A DNA stretch of 64,000 nt, from the NCBI GenBank assembly GCA_028752905.1, contig JAQNBH010000011.1, forward strand, positions 29,891,017-29,955,016. Reading direction: 5' to 3'. Positions within the stretch are counted from its first letter, which is position 1, and each line of letters begins with the position of its first letter. Source of the DNA: Cladorhizidae sp. MBARI D1340-BT2. Its lineage: Eukaryota; Porifera; Demospongiae; Poecilosclerida; Cladorhizidae. Shown here in pieces: positions 10,954-23,100 of the stretch. The position numbers and the translations under genes are program-made. A model generated the notes under the pieces. That model saw only the letters and a program-made list of their open reading frames with translations. It ran no database searches and was not told the origin of the DNA.

Positions 10954-11294
10954 GTTGTATATCAGTCATGAACTCTGTGTATCAAGCCATGAACTCTGAT
11001 GTCTTAAGGCTTAAGCCATGAACTGTGGAGTGTGTCAAGCCATAAACTCTTGTGTGCATCAAGCTATGAACTCTGGTCTGTATCAAGCTATATGAACTCT
11101 GGTGTGTAGCAAAACATAAATTCTGGTGTGTATCAAGCTATAAACTCCATTGTCTAACAAGCTATATGAATTCTGGTGTGTAGCAAGACATGAACTCTGG
11201 TGTGCATCAAGCCATGAACTCTGGCGGGAATCAAGCTATGAATTCTGGTCTGTATCAAGCAATGAACTCAGGTGTGTAGCAAGTTATGAGGTCT
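10954..11294. repeat. Block j (reference copy)
   Basis: Begins gtatatcagtcatgaac and carries the double word cttaaggcttaag (11003-11015), which includes the 10-bp palindrome ggcttaagcc (11008-11017). It continues with gctatatgaac, gtagcaaaacataaattc, ctccattgtctaac and ggcgggaatcaagc. The cttaaggcttaag word starts at 5857, 11003, 17097, 18938, 24366, 28102, 31838, 38354, 41241, 45708, 49518 and 52952, one per j block. Confidence 0.85.
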
Positions 11295-13049
11295 GGTGTG
11301 TAGCAGTCATGAACTCTGTATTAAGCCATGAACTCTGGTGTCTCAAGCCATGAACTCTGGTGTGCAGCAAGCCATAAACTCTGGTGTGCATCAAGCCATG
11401 AACTTCGGTGTGCATCAAGCCATGAACTCTGGTGGGTATGAAGCTATGAACTCTGTTGTGTAGCAAACCATGAACACAGGCATGCAGCAAGCCATGAACT
11501 CTGGCATGCACAAGCCATGAACTCTGGTATGTATCAAGCTATTAACTCTGGGGTGTAGCAAGACATGAAATTTGGCGTACAGCAAGCCATGAACTCCGGG
11601 GTGCATCAAGCTATGAAATCTGGTGTGCAGCAAGCCATGAACTCTGGCATGCACAAGCCATAAACTCTGGTATGTATCAAGCTATTAACTCTGGGGTGTA
11701 GCAAGACATGAAATTTGGCGTACAGCAAGCCATGAACTCCGGGGTGCATCAATCTATGAAATCTGGTGTGTATCAAGCTATGAACTCTGGTGTGCAGCAA
11801 GACATGAACTCTGGTGTGTAGCAGTCATGAACTCTGTAACTAGTCATGAACTATAGGTGTCTCAAGCCATCAACTCTGGTGTACATCAAGCCATGAACTC
11901 TGGTGTGCATCAAGCCATGAACTTTGGTGTGCATAGAGCCATGAACTATGGTGTGCATGAAGCCATGAACTCTGGTGTACATCAAGCCTTGAACTCTGGT
12001 TTGGATCAAGCCATGAACTCTGGTGTGCATCAAGCCATGAACTCTGGTGTGCATCAAGAGATGAATTCTGGTGTGTTGCCTTCATGAAGTCTATAACTAG
12101 CCATGAACTATAAATGTCTCAAGCCATGAACTCTGGTGTACATCAAGCCATGAACTCTGGTGTGCATCAAGCCATGAGCTTTGTTGTGCATCGAGCTAAG
12201 AACGATGATGTGCATGTTGCCATGAACTCTGGTGTAGTTCAAGCCATGAACTCTGGTGTGCATCAAGCCATGAACTCTGGTTTGCATCAAGCCATGAACT
12301 CTGGTGTGCATCAAGCCATAAATTTTGGTGTGCATCAAGCTATGAACACTGTTGTGTAGCAAGACATGAACTCTGGTGTGTAGCAAGACATGAACTCTGG
12401 TGTGTAGCAGTTATGAACTCTCTATCAAGCCATGAAGTCAGGCGTCTAAAGCCATGAACTCTGGTGTGTTTCAAGCCATGAACTCTGGTGTGCTTCAAGC
12501 CATGAACACTGGTGTGTATCAAGCTATTAACTCTGGTGAGCATCAAGTCATGAACTCTGGTGTGCAACAAGCCATGAACTCTGGTGTGCATCAAGCCATG
12601 AACTCTGGTATGTAGTAAGGCATGAACTCTGGCGTGCATCAAGCCAGTAACTCTGGTGTGTATCAAGCTAAGAATTCTGGTCTGTAGCAAGACATGAACT
12701 CTGGTGTGTAGCAGTCATGAACTCTGTATCAAGCCATGAACTCTGGTGTGTAGCAACCCTTGAACACTGGTATGTTAAGCCTTGAACTCTGGTATGCAAC
12801 AAGTCATGATCTCTGGTGTGCATCAAACCATGAACTCAGGTGTGCATCAAGCAATGAACACCGGCATGCAGCAAGCTATGAACTCTGATGTGTATCAAGC
12901 TATGTATGAACTATGATGTGTAGCAAGACATGAACTCTGGTGTATATCAGTCATTAACTCTGTATCAAGCCATGAACACTGGTGTCTTAAGCCATGAACT
13001 CTGGAGTGTCTCAAGCCATGAACTCTGGTGTGCATCAAGCCATGAACTC
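11295..13049. repeat. HOR segment k-k(part)-p-l-a-b-c
   Basis: Block k contains an internal repeat at a lag of 191 bp (gtgcagcaagccatgaac returns near 11,620). It is followed by a p block near 11,820 (gtaactagtcatgaactatagg, then catagagccatg), which is a sister of l lacking ttgccttc. Then come l (12076), a, b and the start of c. The p type recurs only at the far right of the window. Confidence 0.7.
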
Positions 13050-14761
13050 TGGTGTGCATCAAGCCATGAACTCTGGTCTGTATCAAGCTATATGAACTCT
13101 GGTGTGTAGCAAAACATGAATTCTAGTATGTATCAAGCTATGAACTCCAGTCTCTCTCAAGCTATATGAATTCTGGTGTGTAGTAAGACATGACTCTGGT
13201 GTGCATCAAGCCATGAACTCTGGCGGGTATCAAGCTATGAACTCTGGTCTGTATCAAGCTATCAACTTGGGTGTGTAACAAGCTATTAACTCTAGTGTGC
13301 ATCAACCTATGAACTCTGGTGTGCATCAAGCCATGAACTCTGGTGTGCATCAAGCCATCAACTCTGGTGTGTAACAGCTATTAACTCTAGTGTGCATCAA
13401 CCTATGAACTCTGGTGTGCATCAAGCCATGAACTCTGGTGTGCATCAAGCCATGAACTCTAGTGTGAAGCAAGCCATGAACTCTGGCGTGTATCAAGCTA
13501 TGAATTCTTGTCTGTAGCAACATATGAACTCTGGTGTGTAACAGTTATGAACTCCGTATCAGGCAATGAAATCTCATGTGCAGCAAGCCTTGAACACTGG
13601 TGTGTTAAGCCATGTACTCTGGTGTGCACCAAGCCATGAACTCTGGTTTGCATCAAGCCATGAACTCTGGTGTGCAACAATCTGGTTTGCATCGAACCAT
13701 GAACTCAGTTGTGCATTAAGCTATGAACAATGGAATGCAGCAAGCTATGAACTCTGGTGTCTATCAAGCTATGTATGAACTCTGATGTACATCAAGCCAT
13801 GAACTCTGGTGTGTATCAAGCTATTAACTCTAGTGTGTAGCAAGGCATGAACTCTGGTGTGTACGAGTCATGAATTCTGTATCAAGCCATGAACTCTGGT
13901 GGCTTGAGCCATGAACTCTGGTATGTGTCAAGCCATGAACTCTGGTGTGCATCAAACCATGAACTTTGGTTTGCATCGAGCCATGAACTCTGGTGTGCAT
14001 CAAGCCATGAACACTGGTGTGCATCAAGCCATGAACTCTGGTGTGCATCAAGCCATGAACTCTGGTATGCATCAAGCCATGAACTCTAGTGTGCATCAAG
14101 CCATGAACTCTGGTGTGTATCAACCCATGAACTCTGGTGTGCATCAAGCCATGAACTCTAGTGTACATCAAGCCTTGAACTCTGGTGTGTAGTAAGCCAT
14201 GAACACTGGTGTGCATCAAGACATGTACTTTAGTTTGCATTGATCAATGAACTCTGGTGTGCATCAAGCCATGAACTCTGGTTTGCATCAAGCCATGAAC
14301 TCTTGTGTGTATCAAGCCATGAACTCTGGTGTCTCAAGCGATGAACTCTGGTGTGTGTCAAGCCATGAACTCTGGTGTGCATCAAGCCATGAACTATGGT
14401 GTGCATCAAGCCATGAACTCTGTTGCACATCAAGCCATGCACTCTGGTGTGCATCAACCCATGAACTCTGGTGTGCATCACCAATGAACTCTGGTTTGCA
14501 TCAAGCCGTGAACTTTGGTGTGCATCAAGTCATGAACTCTGGTGGGTATCAAGCCAAGAACTCTGGTGTGTAGCAAGCCATGAACTCTGGCATGCATCAA
14601 GGCATTAACTCTGGTATGTATCAATGTGTGTATGAGGACATGTACTCTCGAGTGTAGCAGTCATGAACTCTGTATCTAGCCATGAACTCAGGTTTGCAGC
14701 AAGCCATGAATGCTAGTGTGTTAAGCCATGTACTCTGTTGTGTGTACCAAGCCATGAACTC
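13050..14761. repeat. c-to-h tandem duplication, copy 1
   Basis: Blocks c(end), d, e, f, g and h(start). After the h start near 14,741 the sequence jumps back to block c instead of continuing, which creates a second copy at a lag of 1,712 to 1,699 bp. Copy 1 has small indels in d that the second copy lacks (acatgactc near 13,187 and gtaacagc near 13,372). Confidence 0.75.
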
Positions 14762-16460
14762 TGGTGTGCATCAAGCCATGAACTCTGGTCTGTATCAAGC
14801 TATATGAACTCTGGTGTGTAGCAAAACATGAATTCTAGTATGTATCAAGCTATGAACTCCAGTCTCTCTCAAGCTATATGAATTCTGGTGTGTAGCAAGA
14901 CATGAACTCTGGTGTGCATCAAGCCATGAACTCTGGCGGGTATCAAGCTATGAACTCTGGTCTGTATCAAGCTATCAACTCGGGTGTGTAACAAGCTATT
15001 AACTCTAGTGTGCATCAACCTATGAACTCTGGTGTGCATCAAGCCATAAACTCTGGTGTGCATCAAGCCATGAACTCTGGTGTGCATCAAGCCATCAACT
15101 CTGGTGTGTAACAAGCTATTAACTCTAGTGTGCATCAACCTAAGAACTCTGGTGTGCATCAAGCCATGAACTCTGGTGTGCATCAAGCCATGAACTCTAG
15201 TGTGAAGCAAGCCATGAACTCTGGCGTGTATCAAGCTATGAATTCTTGTCTGTAGCAACACATGAACTCTGGTGTGTAGCAGTTATGAACTCCGTATCAG
15301 GCAATGAAATCTCATGTGCAGCAAGCCTTGAACACTGGTGTGTTAAGCCATGTACTCTGGTGTGCACCAAGCCATGAACTCTGGTTTGCATCTAACCATG
15401 AACTCAGGTGTGCATTAAGCTATGAACAATGGAATGCAGCAAGCTATGAACTCTGGTGTCTATCAAGCTATGTATGAACTCTGATGTGCATCAAGCCATG
15501 AACTCTGGTGTGTATCAAGCTATTAACTCTAGTGTGTAGCAAGGCATGAACTCTGGTGTGTACGAGTCATGAATTCTGTATCAAGCCATGAACTCTGGTG
15601 GCTTGAGCCATGAACTCTGGTATGTGTCAAGCCATGAACTCTGGTGTGCATCAAGCCATGAACTTTGGTTTGCATCGAGCCATGAACTCTGGTGTGCATC
15701 AAGCCATGAACACTGGTGTGCATCAAGCCATGAACTCTGGTGTGCATCAAGCCATGAACTCTGGTATGCATCAAGCCATGAACTCTAGTGTGCATCAAGC
15801 CATGAACTCTGGTGTGCATCAACCCATGAACTCTGGTGTGCATCAAGCCATGAACTCTAGTGTACATCAAGCCTTGAACTCTGGTGTGTAGTAAGCCATG
15901 AACACTGGTGTGCATCAAGACATGTACTTTAGTTTGCATTGAGCAATGAACTCTGGTGTGCATCAAGCCATGAACTCTGGTTTGCATCAAGCCATGAACT
16001 CTTGTGTGTATCAAGCCATGAACTCTGGTGTCTCAAGCGATGAACTCTGGTGTGTGTCAAGCCATGAACTCTGGTGTGCATCAAGCCATGAACTATGGTG
16101 TGCATCAAGCCATGAACTCTGTTGCACATCAAGCCATGCACTCTGGTGTGCATCAACCCATGAACTCTGGTGTGCATCACCAATGAACTCTGGTTTGCAT
16201 CAAGCCGTGAACTTTGGTGTGCATCAAGTCATGAACTCTGGTGGGTATCAAGCCAAGAACTCTGGTGTGTAGCAAGCCATGAACTCTGGCATGCATCAAG
16301 GCATTAACTCTGGTATGTATCAATGTGTGTATGAGGACATGTACTCTCGAGTGTAGCTGTCATGAACTCTGTATCCAGCCATGAACTCAGGTTTGCAGCA
16401 AGCCATGAATGCTAGTGTGTTAAGCCATGTACTCTGTTGTGTGTACCAAGCCATGAACTC
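14762..16460. repeat. c-to-h tandem duplication, copy 2
   Basis: Repeats the preceding segment with few substitutions. Most of e lacks the gtgcaacaatctgg unit present in copy 1 (13,673-13,687). It continues into the normal h, i, j order, so it carries the outer edge of the original cycle. Confidence 0.75.
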
Positions 16461-16860
16461 TGGTATGCATCAAGCCATGAACTCTGGTTTGCAACAAGCC
16501 ATGAACTCTGGTGTGCATCAAGCCATGAACTCATGTGTACATCAAGCTTGCATGCAGCAAGCTATGAACTCTGATGTGTATCAAGCTATGAACTCTGGTG
16601 TGTAGTAAGACATGAATTCTGGCATACAGCAAGCCATGAACTCCGGGGTGCATCAAGCCATGAACTCTGGTGTGTATCAAGCTATGGACTCTAGTGTGTA
16701 GCAACACATGAACTCTGATTTATAGCAGACATGAACTCTGTTCTGTATCAAGCCATAAAATCAGGTGTCTCAAGCCAAAAACTCTGGTATGTATCAAGCC
16801 TTGAACTCTGGTGTGCATCAAGCCATGAAATTTAGTTTGCATCAAGGAATGAACTCTGGT
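16461..16860. repeat. Block h (end) and first part of i
   Basis: Ordinary continuation of the cycle, with the hairpin word at 16545-16563 and the i module near 16,722. The first of two near-exact 1.8-kb copies begins just after this. Confidence 0.7.
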
Positions 16861-18701
16861 GTGCATCAAGCCATGAACTCTGGTGTGCATCAAGCCATGA
16901 ACTCTTGTGTGCATCAAGCCATGAATTCTGGTGTGCATCAAGCCATTAACTCAGGTGTGCATCAAACCATCAACTTTGATGTGCAACAAGCCAAGAACTC
17001 TGGTGTGTATCAGGCTATGAACTCTGGTGTGTAGCAAGACATGCACTCTGTTGTATATCAGTCATGAACTCTGTATCAAGCCATGAACTCTGATGTCTTA
17101 AGGCTTAAGCCATGAACTGTGGAGTGTGTCAAGCCATAAACTCTTGTGTGCATCAGCCTATGAACTCTGGTCTGTATCAAGCTATATGAACTCTGGTGTG
17201 TAGCAAAACATAAATTCTGGTGTGTATCAAGCTATAAACTCCATTGTCTAACAAGCTATATGAATTCTGGTGTGTAGCAAGACATGAACTATGTTGTGCA
17301 TCAAGCCATGAACTCTGGCGGGAATCAAGCTATGAATTCTGGTCTGTATCAAGCAATGAACTCAGGTGTGTAGCAAGTTATGAGGTCTGGTGTATAGCAG
17401 TCATGAACTCTGTATTAAGCCATGAACTCTGGTGTCTCAAGCCATGAACTCTGGTGTCCAGCAAGCCATAAACTCTGGTGTGCATCAAGCCATGAACTTC
17501 GGTGTGCATCAAGCCATGAACTCTGGTGTGCAGTAAGCCATAAACTCTGGTGTGCATCAAGCCATGAACTTCGGTGTGCATCAAGCCATGAACTCTGGTG
17601 GGTATGAAGCTATGAACTCTGTTGTGTAGCAAACCATGAACACAGGCATGCAGCAAGCCATGAACTCTGGCATGCACAAGCCATGAACTCTGGTATGTAT
17701 CAAGCTATTAACTCTGGGGTGTAGCAAGACATGAAATTTGGCGTACAGCAAGCCATGAACTCTGGGGTGCATCAATCTATGAAATCTGGTGTGTATCAAG
17801 CTATGAACTCTGGTGTGCAGCAAGAGATGAATTCTGGTGTGTTGCCTTCATGAAGTCTATAACTAGCCATGAACTATAAATGTCTCAAGCCATGAACTCT
17901 GGTGTGCATCAAGCCTTGAACTTTGGTGTGCATCGAGCAAAGAACGATGATGTGCATGAAGCCATGAACTCTGGTGTATTTCAAGCCATGAACTCTGGTG
18001 TGCATCAAGCCATGAACTCTGGTTTGCATCAAGCCATGAACTCTGGTGTGCATCAAGCCATAAATTTTGGTGTGCATCAAGCTATGAACTCTGGAGGGTA
18101 GCAAGCCTTGAACTCTGGAATGGAGCAAGCCATAAACTCTGGCATGTATCAAGCCATGAACTCTGGTGTGTATCAAGCTATGAACTGTTGTGTTGCAAGA
18201 CATGAACTCTGGTGTGTAGCAGTCATGAACTCTCTATCAAGCCATGAAGTCAGGCGTCTCAAGCCATGAACTCTGGTGTGTTTCAAGCCATGAACTCTGG
18301 TGTGCTTCAAGCCATGAACACTGGTGTGTATCAAGCTATTGAACTCCGGGGTGCATCAAGCTATGAAATCTGGTGTGCAGCAAGCCATGAACTCTGGCAT
18401 GCACAAGCCATGAACTCTGGTGTGTATCAAGCTATTAACTCTGGGGTGTACAAGACATGAAATTTGGCGTACAGCAAGTCATGAACTCTGGGGTGCATCA
18501 AGCTATGAAATCTGGTGTGTATCAAGCTATGAACTCCGGTGTGCAGCAAGAGATGAATTCTGGTGTGTTGCCTTCATGAAGTCTATAACTAGCCATGAAC
18601 TATAAATGTCTCAAGCCATGAACTCTGGTGTGCATCAAGCCATGAACTTTGGTGTGCATCGAGCTAAGAACGATGATGTGCATGAAGCCATGAACTCTGG
18701 T
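16861..18701. repeat. 1.8-kb tandem duplication, copy A (1,841 bp)
   Basis: Order i(end)-j-k-l-a|k(end)-l(start). It matches 18702-20470 base for base as far as I could compare, except for three extra 24-bp units (72 bp) in its k block near 17,521-17,592. It contains the a|k junction at 18340/18341, where an a unit (gctatt) runs directly into a k unit (gaactccgg). Confidence 0.85.
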
Positions 18702-20470
18702 GTGCATCAAGCCATGAACTCTGGTGTGCATCAAGCCATGAACTCTTGTGTGCATCAAGCCATGAATTCTGGTGTGCATCAAGCCATTAACTCAGGTGTG
18801 CATCAAACCATCAACTTTGATGTGCAACAAGCCAAGAACTCTGGTGTGTATCAGGCTATGAACTCTGGTGTGTAGCAAGACATGCACTCTGTTGTATATC
18901 AGTCATGAACTCTGTATCAAGCCATGAACTCTGATGTCTTAAGGCTTAAGCCATGAACTGTGGAGTGTGTCAAGCCATAAACTCTTGTGTGCATCAGCCT
19001 ATGAACTCTGGTCTGTATCAAGCTATATGAACTCTGGTGTGTAGCAAAACATAAATTCTGGTGTGTATCAAGCTATAAACTCCATTGTCTAACAAGCTAT
19101 ATGAATTCTGGTGTGTAGCAAGACATGAACTATGTTGTGCATCAAGCCATGAACTCTGGCGGGAATCAAGCTATGAATTCTGGTCTGTATCAAGCAATGA
19201 ACTCAGGTGTGTAGCAAGTTATGAGGTCTGGTGTATAGCAGTCATGAACTCTGTATTAAGCCATGAACTCTGGTGTCTCAAGCCATGAACTCTGGTGTCC
19301 AGCAAGCCATAAACTCTGGTGTGCATCAAGCCATGAACTTCGGTGTGCATCAAGCCATGAACTCTGGTGGGTATGAAGCTATGAACTCTGTTGTGTAGCA
19401 AACCATGAACACAGGCATGCAGCAAGCCATGAACTCTGGCATGCACAAGCCATGAACTCTGGTATGTATCAAGCTATTAACTCTGGGGTGTAGCAAGACA
19501 TGAAATTTGGCGTACAGCAAGCCATGAACTCTGGGGTGCATCAATCTATGAAATCTGGTGTGTATCAAGCTATGAACTCTGGTGTGCAGCAAGAGATGAA
19601 TTCTGGTGTGTTGCCTTCATGAAGTCTATAACTAGCCATGAACTATAAATGTCTCAAGCCATGAACTCTGGTGTGCATCAAGCCTTGAACTTTGGTGTGC
19701 ATCGAGCAAAGAACGATGATGTGCATGAAGCCATGAACTCTGGTGTATTTCAAGCCATGAACTCTGGTGTGCATCAAGCCATGAACTCTGGTTTGCATCA
19801 AGCCATGAACTCTGGTGTGCATCAAGCCATAAATTTTGGTGTGCATCAAGCTATGAACTCTGGAGGGTAGCAAGCCTTGAACTCTGGAATGGAGCAAGCC
19901 ATAAACTCTGGCATGTATCAAGCCATGAACTCTGGTGTGTATCAAGCTATGAACTGTTGTGTTGCAAGACATGAACTCTGGTGTGTAGCAGTCATGAACT
20001 CTCTATCAAGCCATGAAGTCAGGCGTCTCAAGCCATGAACTCTGGTGTGTTTCAAGCCATGAACTCTGGTGTGCTTCAAGCCATGAACACTGGTGTGTAT
20101 CAAGCTATTGAACTCCGGGGTGCATCAAGCTATGAAATCTGGTGTGCAGCAAGCCATGAACTCTGGCATGCACAAGCCATGAACTCTGGTGTGTATCAAG
20201 CTATTAACTCTGGGGTGTACAAGACATGAAATTTGGCGTACAGCAAGTCATGAACTCTGGGGTGCATCAAGCTATGAAATCTGGTGTGTATCAAGCTATG
20301 AACTCCGGTGTGCAGCAAGAGATGAATTCTGGTGTGTTGCCTTCATGAAGTCTATAACTAGCCATGAACTATAAATGTCTCAAGCCATGAACTCTGGTGT
20401 GCATCAAGCCATGAACTTTGGTGTGCATCGAGCTAAGAACGATGATGTGCATGAAGCCATGAACTCTGGT
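18702..20470. repeat. 1.8-kb tandem duplication, copy B (1,769 bp)
   Basis: Starts where block l jumps to block i (near 18,690-18,720) and repeats copy A, with a|k junction at 20109/20110. After 20,470 the l block continues with gtagttcaagcc, which copy A lacks because its end was replaced at the duplication joint. I saw no base substitutions between copies A and B, so the event is recent, or it is an assembly duplication. Confidence 0.85.
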
Positions 20471-23100
20471 GTAGTTCAAGCCATGAACTCTGGTCTGTAT
20501 CAAGCTATATGAACTCTGGTGTGTAGCAAAACATGAATTCTAGTGTGTATCAAGCTATGAACTCCAGTCTCTATCAAGCTATATGAATTCTGGTGTGTAG
20601 CAAGACATGAACTCTGGTGTGCATCAAGCTAAGAATTCTGGTCTGTAGCAAGACATGAACTCTGGTGTGTAGCAGTCATGAACTCTGTATCAAGCCATGA
20701 ACTCTGGTGTGTAGCAAACCTTGAACACTGGTATGTTAAGCCTTGAACTCTGGTGTGCAACAAGTCTTGATCTCTGGTGTGCATCAAACCATGAACTCAG
20801 GTGTGCATCAAGCTATGAACACTGGCATGCAGCAAGCTATGAACTCTGATGTGTATCAAGCTATGTATGAACTATGATGTGTAGCAAGACATGAACTCTG
20901 GTGTATATCAGTCATTAACTCTGTATCAAGCCATGAACACTGGTGTCTTAAGCCATGAACTCTATTGTGTGTCAAGCCATGAGCTTTGTTGTGCATCGAA
21001 CTAAGAACGATGATGTGCATGAAGCCATGAACTCTGGTGTAGTTCAAGCCATGAACTCTGGTGTGCATCAAGCCATGAACTCTGGTTTGCATCAAGCCAT
21101 GAACTCTGGTGTGCATCAAGCCATAAATTTTGGTGTGCATCAAGCTATGAACAATGTTGTGTTGCAAGACATGAACTCTGGTGTGTAGCAGTCATGAACT
21201 CTCTATCAAGCCATGAAGTCAGGCGTCTCAAGCCATGAACTCTGGTGTGTTTCAAGCCATGAACTCTGGTGTGCTTCAAGCCCTGAACACTGGTGTGTAT
21301 CAAGCTATAAACTCTGGTGAGCATCAAGTCATGAACTCTGGTGTGCAACAAGCCATGAACTCTGGTGTGCATCAAGCCATGAACTCTGGTATGTAGTAAG
21401 GCATGAACTCTGGTGTGCATCAAGCCAATAACTCTGGTGTGTATCAAGCTAAGAATTCTGGTCTGTAGCAAGACATGTACTCTGGTGTGTAGCAGTCATG
21501 AACTCTGTAACAAGCCATGAACTCTGGTGTGTAGCAAACCTTGAACACTGGTATGTTAAGCCTTGAACTCTGGTGTGCAACAAGTCATGATCTCTGGTGT
21601 GCATCAAACCATGAACTCAGGTGTGCATCAAGCAATGAACACTGGCATGCAGCAAGTTATGAACTCTGATGTGTATCAAGCTATGTATGAACTATGATGT
21701 GTAGCAAGACATGAACTCTGGTGTATATCAGTCATTAACTCTGTATCAAGCCATGAACACTGGTGTCTTAAGCCATTAACTCTGGAGTGTCTCAAGCCAT
21801 GAACTCTGGTGAGCATCAAGCCATGAACTCTGGTGTGCATCAAGCCATGAACTCTGGTCTGTATCAAGCTATATGAACTCTGGTGTGTAGCAAAACATGA
21901 ATTCTAGTATGTATCAAGCTATGAACTCCAGTCTCTCTCAAGCTATATGAATTCTGGTGTGTAGCAAGACATGAACTCTGGTGTGCATCAAGCCATGAAC
22001 TGGTGTGCATCAAGCCATGAACTCTGGTCTGTATCAAGCTATATGAACTCTGGTGTGTAGCAAAACATGAATTCTAGTGTGTATCAAGCCATGAACTCCA
22101 GTCTCTATCAAGCTATATGAATTCTGGTGTGTAGCAAGACATGAACTCTGGTGTGCATCAAGCCATGAACTCTGGCGCGTATCAAGCTATGAACTCTGGT
22201 CTGTATCAAGCTATCAACTCGGGTGTGTAGCAAGTTATGAGGTCTTGTGTGTAGCAGTCATGAACTCTGTATCAAGCCATGAAGTCTAGCGTCTCAAGCC
22301 ATGAACTCTGGTGTGTTTCGAGCCATGAACTCTGGTGTGCATCAAGCCATCAACTCTGGTGTGTAACAAGCTATTAACTCTGGTGTGCATCAACCTATGA
22401 ACTCTGGTGTGCATCAAGCCATGAACTCTGGTGTGCATCAAGCCATGAACTCTGGTATGAAGCAAGCCATGAACTCTGGCGTGTATCAAACTATGAATTC
22501 TTGTCTGTAGCAACACATGAACTCTGGTGTGTAGCAGTTATGAACTCCGTATCAGGCAATGAAATCTCATGTGCAGGAAGCCTTGAACACTGGTGTGTTA
22601 AGCGATGTACTCTGGTGTGCACCAAGCCATGAACTCTGGTTTGCATCAAGCCATGAACTCTGGTGTGCAACAATCTGGTTTGCATCGAACCATGAACTCA
22701 GGTGTGCATTAAGCTATGACCAATGGAATGCAGCAAGCTATGAACTCTGGTGTCTATCAAGCTATGTATGAACTCTGATGTGCATCAAGCCATGAACTCT
22801 GGTGTGTATCAAGCTATTAACTCTAGTGTGTAGCAAGGCATGAACTCTGGTGTGTACGAGTCATGAATTCTGTATCAAGCCATGAACTCTGGTGGCTCGA
22901 GCCATGAACTCTGGTATGTGTCAAGCCATGAACTCTGGTGTGCATCAAGCCATGAACTTTGGTTTGCATCGAGCCATGAACTCTGGTGTGCATCAAGCCA
23001 TGAACACTGGTGTGCATCAAGCCATGAACTCTGGTGTGCATCAAGCCATGAACTCTGGTATGCATCAAGCCATGAACTCTAGTGTGCATCAACCCATGAA
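20471..23100. repeat. Mosaic HOR segment of truncated blocks
   Basis: Order l, c(part), a(end), b, c(start), l(end), a, b, c, c(part), d, e, f(start). Several joins truncate blocks: l to c near 20,485, c to a near 20,625, c to l near 20,965, and a c-internal join near 21,998 with a 2-bp loss (gaactggtgtg). The same c-internal join with the same 2-bp loss is found near 35,940, so that join was copied, not formed twice. Confidence 0.7.

Larger units (their letters stand above)
7148..11294. repeat. Reference higher-order repeat unit, 12 blocks, 4,147 bp
   Basis: This is the cleanest complete cycle: blocks k, l, a, b, c, d, e, f, g, h, i and j in order, before k starts again at 11295. The block lengths (375, 377, 304, 236, 356, 282, 332, 520, 322, 369, 333 and 341 bp) sum to 4,147 bp. 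Several fit 24N-8 exactly or closely, as expected if each block is N units with one 8-bp phase-shift module. The unit serves here as the key for reading the rest of the window; whether it is the ancestral form is inference. Confidence 0.8.

Noticed and set aside
11003..11017. cttaaggcttaag and ggcttaagcc in block j as a protein-binding operator
   Set aside because: A 10-bp palindrome one unit long is easily made by two substitutions in the repeat. It is useful as a block marker only.
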